From NCBI GenBank assembly GCA_023078685.1, contig JALGAS010000004.1:4278001-4342000 (forward strand): DNA of 64,000 nucleotides, read 5' to 3'. The notes under the pieces were generated by a model. It worked only from the letters and a program-made list of their open reading frames with translations, was not told where the DNA came from and searched no databases. The stretch comes from Neopestalotiopsis rosae (lineage: Eukaryota > Ascomycota > Sordariomycetes > Amphisphaeriales > Sporocadaceae). A program made the position numbers and the translations under genes. Below, in pieces: positions 57,370-64,000 of the stretch; the first letter of the stretch is position 1; each line of letters starts with the position of its first letter.

Positions 57370-58788
57370 GGCGCAAGAGAGTCGTGAGTGGTGAGGCTTT
57401 ACTTCTTCTCGGGCGCAAAAACACGGGAGAGCACGCGTGCAGGCAGATAAAAAAGGCAGCTACCGCCAGTCAGTAAAGATACCCAAGGTACCAACGACAC
57501 ACCTCTCAGACAGGCAGACGGACCAGACTGGACCTGGGTGGAGGGGTGCAGCGCGTTGCAAGCGCAGCGCAGCGCCGAATGGGCGGAAACGGATGATCCA
57601 CCAGAGCACCGGGGCTTGTCTTAGACTATTATGCTCATCTGGCGGGAGCTATTGGACTTTGGGCTCAGCTCAGGCGACCGAAACAAAGAAGGCAGTCTGA
57701 ACTAATTGCTACCGTCTCGTGAGCAGGACCGTTGGAGGATTGAGCTTGGGAGTAAAAATAGCTCACAGCAAGTTTCTGAAAAAGTTTCTTGTTCGTCAAC
57801 TGAGAGCTTAAATGTGAAAAGCCCGGGTACCTGGTAAGAAGGAGAAGAAAGGGGAGCCAAAAAAAAGTTGATGAGAATGCAAAGATCGAGCCAGGCGCCC
57901 AATCATCACACTGTGTCGGCCTAGAATTGGAATACCTTAAAACGCAGGTCACGGAAGGTACGACCCGTATTGATCAGGGATCGAAGGCACCTTAATGCTT
58001 CGTGCAGCACTAAACCCCCCGGTACTTAGGTACTTGGGCCAGGCTGTAATGGCGCTATATCAGGTACCCAAGTATATATATTAAATAGTGGTTTTTTACA
58101 CATCCACCTTTAATGTTGTCAATAGGTAATGTATTGAGAGTGCGCATCTGGCATCTACACTCCCATACTGTCAGCTGTTCACTGCCTGGAGCTAACAGCA
58201 GACCGCAGTTCCACTATATGAGCAGGTGTCAGATGTCAAACGCTTATATATTCATCAGTGACTCACAAATTCAACATCACTTGTTAGTCACTAAGACCTG
58301 AATATCTATCTAAGTGAGTTGTCACATTCCGGAGATCGCATAGAAAACCACTGGTGATTGGACCACAACCACCGTCCATAAATCAAAGCAGATGTCTGTG
58401 ATATTATTCGAATGAGAAATCATGTCGCAATTGGAAATCCAAATTTAGGAAAGTATAGATCAACAATTAATTCGCTTTGCACGTCTGCAGAATAATAGTT
58501 TGCTGTGGGTAAAAACCAGAGGCGGTATGACCACCATTATGCCAAGTGTCTGCCTGAACTGCATCTGGTCTGCTTCTCTATGACTTGGGTAGTACATGTT
58601 ATCTGCCCCTTGGAAACAGAACTACACGAGTTCGGACAGTCAATAAGTACATCCTTGCTACAACATTTCGGGCTTTCAATAATAAACTGTATGTGACATG
58701 TTTTCTATCAAAAAGATACTGTCTAAAGCTCGTTCATGTGAAGTCATGTCTAGGATGGAACATATGATTATATCCAGGTAAGATCTCA
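57370..58788. other. Intergenic: MSN5 promoter and DPH7 3' region
   Basis: About 1.4 kb with no supported gene. Confidence 0.4.
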
Positions 58789-60028
58789 TTATTGAGTCTC
58801 AGAGAAATCCCATAAACATAGTCGCTTATCATAGAAGCTGGTTGACAAGATGCGGACTAACTTGCCATCTTCCAAAATCCGAAAGTCGCTGCCATAATTC
58901 ATGCTTTCGTGCTCCTCGAAACGTGCTAGAACCTGAATCTTGCATTGATACCAATCGCCGGATATTCTGACCACTCTGGCGCCCGCATACATGCAAGACG
59001 CCAACAGTGTTGCGCTCCAACTCCCGGCGTCGTTCTGGTCAGATCGGAAAGGAATAGTCTTCAATCTCCAGACACCGCCGCCAAGATCCAGCTTTGCAAG
59101 TTGCCGATTCGCCAGTCCAATAACGTGTACTCTTATATGGTCGTCGTAGCTTCCAGTCACGAGAATGGCTTCTTGTGTTTCTTGGTTGAGGTGTAACGGC
59201 AAGATGGCAGTGACTCCATAGTCATGTCGTCCAATTTGTCTGGGTGCCTCTAGGACAGACAAGTCGCCATCGGACTCGAATTCGCATTTGCTGCCCAGGA
59301 GTTTGAAGTCGTCACCCCCGGAGAAAATCTCGAATGACTGCACATCGGCAGAATCCTTGCTGCGAAGCGCGAATGCAGCTGTCCAAGCCTGGTCATCGTG
59401 GCAGTGAATCAAGCTCTCGCCAGGAATAACATTCCATGACTCATCCAGTCGAAGTACATGGACCTCATTAGCAGAGGTTGTAACGGCAATGGTATCTGAA
59501 AAGTCCGGATGCCAACAACATGAGAGTATTAAAACATCCTGACGGTCACCGAGGGGACGAAGCGCTTGGATCTCGCTCAGGTGAGGGTTCTCGCTGCCTG
59601 GGGATGACTCTAGCCTCAGAAAAGAGAGCATGCCAGTGCTGTTGACGACTGCAAGGACATCGGTCTTGCTGGGATGAAAGTGAAGGTCAAGAATCGCAGA
59701 CGGTTGCGCCAATGTTTGAATCTGCTCGCTATGCGCAAAATAGTGATCAAATGTTAACAAGGTTCTCCCATTTCTTTTATAAATTCCTGGGTTCGGCTTA
59801 CACCCTGTTTCCCATTAATTGGAACGTCACGAGACTCCCATGACGGGTTTGAGATTGTTGCTGATTTGTTGTGCTTGCCTCTTCATTGGCTTGGGCGCCC
59901 TCGTCTTTTTGCAGATCGTAAGTGCCTATAACGAAGTATTCGGGAAAGGATGGGCAAAATTCTATGCAGCTTGGGGGAAGCTCAAGCGTCAAAGTCACCA
60001 GTGACTTAATCAGTGGACTGTCTGCCAT
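58789..60028 (-). CDS. DPH7: Diphthine methyltransferase Dph7 (WD40)
   Basis: WD-repeat enzyme of the diphthamide pathway that demethylates the diphthine methyl ester on eEF2 so that Dph6 can amidate it. Two exons (59802-60028, 58789-59728) give 388 residues, the same as yeast Dph7 (387). Exon 1 encodes MADSPLIKSLVTLTLELPPS, then CIEFCP and YFVIGTYDL, as in the family N-terminus. The intron (59729-59801, 73 nt) joins as GT|C, giving GNRVEQIQTLAQPSAILDLH. Nearer AG acceptors would make an intron of only 28-37 nt and are rejected. Blades are marked by CCWHPDFSDTIAVTTSANEV, SGGDDFKLLG and ILVTGSYDDHIRV, with a final CLWDFSETQ. Confidence 0.9.
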
Positions 60029-60965
60029 GAGGGCGGTCCTAGAATCGGAGAATTTTTGAAAAAGGTGGGTGGGTAATGAGTTTGCAAGTACAGTACCTGA
60101 CCAGGCTCTCCAGTACGACCTTGTTGTCAGATGTAGGCCAGTTAGGGTAGGTAAGCGACCAGCTCTGGGAAACGAGTGATCAATTGCCGGCAGATTCAGA
60201 AAGAAAACGCAAATGCAGATGCAGATCCATTTTCCCATCAATCCCAGACGGGACAAGAGCAATAGCGCCCTACTTTGGCGTTCCAGCTCAACGGTTCGGC
60301 AACTTCCCCGCTGCTCGTGGTCCAATATCATGGACGCGATAAGCCAGCCGCACCCCCCTGTTCGTCACGGTCAGGGACACACTTTTTTTTTTTTCTTCTT
60401 TAACGCGTTTCTAGCGCGCCTTGGAAGCCCTCTTGCCTTGATGAACCCTGGAAAGAAGCTGCGGATAGCACTCAATTGACCAGGCTCTTTGGGGGGATCT
60501 CCACAATAGCTTGTTGTCAGTGGTCGCTACGTGTATGTAAATGAACCTTGAGTTTGTACTACATATCTATCAAACGTCATTCTGGTCTCTTTCCCCTGAT
60601 ACAGACCTATAGTTCTGCAAGATCCCTGAGCATCAGTATACCAGGGACCAGGTTCATATCTACACCACAGTCCCTCTTGGTTTTCTCCTTACTCGGGTTG
60701 CAAGCTCACTCGTCATTCTTTTCTAGCAGCTGCGGCACACAAGACTGCGTCTTAATTCTTCTGTTTCACTTCCTCTTCAGTGTAGCACTTTCCTTGTATA
60801 CTTTTACTCCGTTCTTCCTTTCAATCTAGAAATCAGGCTCCTGCTTCTGCTTCATTCTATGATTACGAAGCCGCTTCATAAGAATATACCAATACCTGTG
60901 TAGCTTACACAGCTTTCAAATCTATAATCGGTATGCTGCATTGAGACGGAGAGAAAAAGGACAAG
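60029..60965. promoter_or_regulatory. Divergent promoter region, DPH7 and DUF1917 gene
   Basis: About 940 bases between two opposing starts. It contains a T12 tract at 60383-60394 and a CT-rich section (60640-60830) on the strand of the DUF1917 gene. No gene is seen. Confidence 0.5.
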
Positions 60966-61991
60966 ATGGATTCTGACGCCGAGTCTGACTTTTACGGTAA
61001 TACTCCTGATGTAACAGACTAATATCACACCTGAAGACTAATGACTTCACGGAAGGCGACGAAGCTACAATGGTGGCAATGGAGTCGCGAGTACGAGACT
61101 TTGATTGCAACCAGTGGTGGGCCGACTCCAACATGGCCAAGACTCCTCTCAAGATACAGTCCAGAAAGCTGGCAAAACCCGACGTGTCGCACTTCCACAA
61201 CCCTTACGCAGGCGTCAAAGGTGCTTGGCAGCTCACCGAGACTGTTGATACTTTTCTGGACCGCTTGCCGCCTGCCACCACGGATGATACCGAAGTCGGC
61301 CCATGGATCTTCATTTGCAACCCGTATATTGACCGCAAAAGCAAGCGGCTGGCCCAGAATCAAAACATCAAGGGCTGTGAGGATGAAGCCCCCGAGGAAG
61401 AGGGAGCTAATTTGGCACTGTTTGTCGAAGGTGGAATGGAGAGGCTTCATCTCGTTACCGAGTTCCACGACAAGGTGAACCAAGCTCCCATGTTAGCGCC
61501 CATGCGTACTCGAGAGAAGAGCAAGGCCAGCATAGACGCCTCTCGCGATATCTTGGCTCTTGCGCACGCAATGCACGTTCGAGCCGGCAAGTGGATGCTA
61601 TTCTGTACAGCCCAAACTGTGAACGAGGTCTGGGACGTCGTTGCCAAGGCTACAGCCAGTAATGAGTTGGGAATCGCCGCCAAAGTAGCCACCAGGTCCC
61701 AGATTGATCCCCGCCCAGAACGCTTGATTTGCGTGTGTACGGCCGACTTTCATGACAAGGATGACGTTGAAAGAGTGGCACTCAAACTGAAGCAGCTTGG
61801 TTTGGTAGAAGGTCGTGGTAAAAAGCCACTGTACTATAAGCCAGGTTTGTCTTTACCGAAAAGCCACTGCCGACGAAAAAGACTAATCTCATTCAGATGC
61901 CTATACTTACTTGGGAATCGGTTCTGGCAACGCATGGGGTGTCAAGGCATCTATCTACAATACCAAGGACATGCTTGGGAACATGTCATGA
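60966..61991 (+). CDS. DUF1917 / BLES03-like protein of unknown function
   Basis: Belongs, by overall pattern, to the DUF1917/Bles03 family (human C11orf68), whose fold resembles the eIF4E cap-binding fold; the biochemical role is not known. Three exons (60966-60996, 61056-61844, 61897-61991) give 304 residues. The first exon encodes MDSDAESDFY. The 59-nt intron must end at ACGGAAG to keep the frame, giving GDEATMVAMESRVRDFDCNQ. The conserved parts include KGAWQLTETVDTFLDRLPPA, GPWIFICNPY, HVRAGKWMLFCTAQTVNEVW, and PERLICVCTADFHDKDDVER. The last exon supplies the usual ending DAYTYLGIGSGNAWGVKASI and YNTKDML. It is divergent to DPH7. Confidence 0.8.
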
Positions 61992-62477
61992 TCTGGGACA
62001 TCGGACATCCTCGGTTCATAAGTTCATTTTCCATTGTTTCAAGATACCCCTCTACTGCAATTCCACTGTTGCTGCTCGACCTACATTTCTCGCTCGATGG
62101 CCCCGTTTACTAGGGGAGCTGTCAGCGCCAGCCCTTAAAACAAGCACAGGGAGATGACCGTGCAGCTTTTTCTAGGCGAGGCATGGCAACAATCCGAGAA
62201 TTCCTTCTGATTGCGCCTGGAGTTTCCACGTCGATAATTTGGTGACATTTCCAGCGAACATTGCTGGAAATTAGGCCAGCCAACAGCAGGCTCCCGTGCT
62301 TTGGTCCCCTCAAAGTGAGCATGTTGTCATTTGCTCGGACTATCTGACGCAACTGGCCTTGTTTATAAGTCGTCTTATCAACAATTCCTGGTAGCAGATC
62401 TACTATGACAGCAACATGACTTATGTGTATGTGTCTCTTGGTTCTTTTAAAGCAAATCTGCTGAAGCCCTTCGTGAT
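61992..62477. other. Convergent intergenic region
   Basis: This is the shared 3' region of the DUF1917 gene and NAA30. I see no gene. Confidence 0.45.
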
Positions 62478-63124
62478 TTAACACGGGTTCGAGTGCTCCT
62501 CTGGAAGCGGTGCCGGCATCTGTGACTTGAGCAGCAGGACGAGTCGGTACGCGCTATTGCCATTCAGATAGTATCGGTGCAATTTCTTGGACCTCAAAAA
62601 GCCCAGGCGCTCATAAAGGCGCATGGCAGGTTTATTTGTCTCCTCCGTTTCGAGAACGATTTCGTCGGCATTTCGTTCGGCCATGGTGTCGATGGCCCTC
62701 TTCACAAGTGCTGTAGCTATGCCGTGGCCGCGATATGCAGAAGCGACTGCCAGCATGGCAATGTATCCGCGGTAGGTCGGTGGGGAGTGCGATGCATGAT
62801 GTTCGAGTTTACATATGACAACACCGACGAGTGAGTCGTCGCTGGGATTGAGTGCCTGTATCATTCATGTATCAGTCTGGTGGTGCCATTCTCAATTGCT
62901 GCCACTGCCCCAATGGGCAACCCTTGGCACTCGTGCAGACGTACCATGAAACACAAGTGAGCCCACTGGTACAAGAAATAACGGTAGACATAGATGCTGT
63001 AGGGTTCGCTCAAATCTTTGGAGATCAGAGCTCGAATAGCGGGAAGATATTGCTCCTCGAGAGCATGTTCGTATTGAATATAACGCAGCTCGCTAGGGAG
63101 CGCAGTAACGGAAGCAACTTCCAT
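62478..63124 (-). CDS. NAA30: N-alpha-acetyltransferase 30, NatC catalytic subunit
   Basis: GNAT-fold enzyme (yeast Mak3) that acetylates N-termini starting Met-hydrophobic at the ribosome, with the Naa35 and Naa38 partners. Two exons (62945-63124, 62478-62855) give 185 residues, close to yeast Mak3 (176). The N-terminal part has IRALISKDLSEPYSIYVYRY and FLYQWAHLCFM, and the last of these ends exactly at the donor. Exon 2 has GVVICKLEHH, the RGYIAMLAVASAYRGHGIAT segment with the acetyl-CoA loop (R-G-H-G-I-A), ADEIVLETEETNKPAMRLYE and RLGFLRSKKLHRYYLNG. The intron is 89 nt with GTACGT and ACAG ends, phase 0. Family assignment is secure. Confidence 0.93.
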
Positions 63125-64000
63125 GTCGGGATTCGGGTGCTGTTGACGGCTGCTTCGAAGCCTCGCGATGTCCGGGTTTGATGATCATGAGAGAAGAGAA
63201 GGATTCAGGAGCTGGTCGGGAAATCATAGCATGATGGCCGGCGCAATGCAAAGGACAAATGGTGAATAATTATGTACAAAGCAGCCGAACAGAAGAAGAA
63301 GAACAAGAAGAAGAAAAGGGGACAACTGCGCTGCAAACAAGCGAAGAGCAAGGCAAGTGGGAAGTCGGAGTAAGCAGAGCTGCGTGGGCAGAGCACTGCG
63401 AGTTTGGGGGCAATAACGTGAGGTGAGCAGTCCCGTCGTTCGTTGTTGCGCAGTCGGAAGAAGGGATCCTGACTGGACTGATGTTGGGCGCCCACACGTG
63501 CGAACACCAAGCAGCAGCCCACTTTCACATGCTCACAGAGTGGTCCAAGTAATTTATAGGTAGGTAGGCGGGCAGGCAAGGTATAATGGGCTAGGGAGGA
63601 ACTCAGGACACTGGACTTGGAATTTGAGGCGCACCTATCCAGCTCAAGCTGCCAGCTACCAGCTACCAGCTAGGTACCAGCTGTATGTCGCTTACTCGGG
63701 CTCCGTGGCTTGGCGCACGACGATCACTGTAACACCCGTGCAAAGCCGTGGACAATCTGCTGAAGGGAGATTTCCATGTTCTGGACCACGGCATTCCCTT
63801 CTCAGAAGACAAGAAGGCAAGGCAAGCCGCAGAAGATGCATGTGCGACAGCGGGAGGCGTTTCAAGCGCTATGCTACAAGCAGCAACGTGCTGAGTTATC
63901 ACAAGACCACTAATCAGGACCCCTGGCACGGGAAACTTTGACGTCAGTATGCGCGCAAAAGGCTCTCGCTCAGTTGGGCATGTTTAGTTCCAAAGCTTCC
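63125..64000. other. Upstream region of NAA30 to window end
   Basis: No supported gene. It includes a purine-rich (AGAAGAAG) section near 63287-63320, CT-rich on the NAA30 strand, and three tandem CCAGCTA units at 63652-63672. Confidence 0.4.
63652..63672. repeat. Three tandem CCAGCTA units
   Basis: Three directly adjacent 7-base units, with a fourth partial copy (CCAGCTG) shortly after. Confidence 0.8.

Noticed and set aside
59729..59801. Shorter DPH7 intron ending at AAAAG or GGGAG
   Set aside because: It would make introns of about 28 or 37 nt, below the usual fungal minimum; the GCATAG acceptor gives 73 nt and a better family match.

Overview
The window is nuclear DNA of a filamentous ascomycete (Pezizomycotina, probably a Sordariomycete; the order cannot be fixed from sequence alone). 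The evidence is short GT-AG introns (mostly 46-160 nt) with CTRAC-like branch sites, CT-rich leaders before start codons, an intron-containing tRNA-Pro, and a gene set of standard fungal housekeeping functions. I see no operons, phage, CRISPR, intact transposon or secondary-metabolite cluster. Gene models were joined by hand across introns; every joined model is in frame from ATG to stop.

Left part (1-20 kb): LPD1 (mitochondrial E3 subunit, -), SGD1/NOM1 (18S rRNA processing, -), SRP14 (+), a 70-residue Cys-rich unknown (-), a weak two-exon unknown (+), and an eight-exon GBP2/HRB1-type three-RRM shuttling mRNA-binding protein (-) that contains an 8-nt microexon. A gene-poor stretch of about 7 kb follows, then COQ9 (+).

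Middle (20-38 kb): SMC6 (-) and ECD/SGT1 (+) are divergent. They are followed by a MIT-AAA ATPase of the Sap1/Vps4/spastin group (+), mitochondrial ribosomal protein uS17m (-), a membrane-anchored short-chain dehydrogenase (-), a tRNA-Pro(TGG) with an 18-nt intron (-), and EMG1/NEP1 (+) with an unusually long 755-nt first intron.

Right part (41-64 kb): a one-exon protein joining a VOC/glyoxalase-like N-terminus to a glycine-rich membrane segment and a long Ser/Arg-rich tail (+), SLM1/2 (F-BAR-like plus PH, TORC2 pathway, -), LDB17 (actin/endocytosis, -), the exportin MSN5/XPO5 (-, with one GC-AG intron), DPH7 (diphthamide pathway, -), a DUF1917/BLES03 protein of unknown function (+), and NAA30 (NatC catalytic subunit, -).

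The genes serve separate cell functions: mitochondria (LPD1, COQ9, uS17m), ribosome synthesis and translation (SGD1, EMG1, DPH7), protein targeting and modification (SRP14, NAA30), RNA and nuclear transport (GBP2, MSN5), genome maintenance (SMC6), and plasma membrane/endocytosis (SLM1, LDB17). Nothing suggests they are one pathway; the window reads as a conserved core chromosome arm with several long regulatory intervals.
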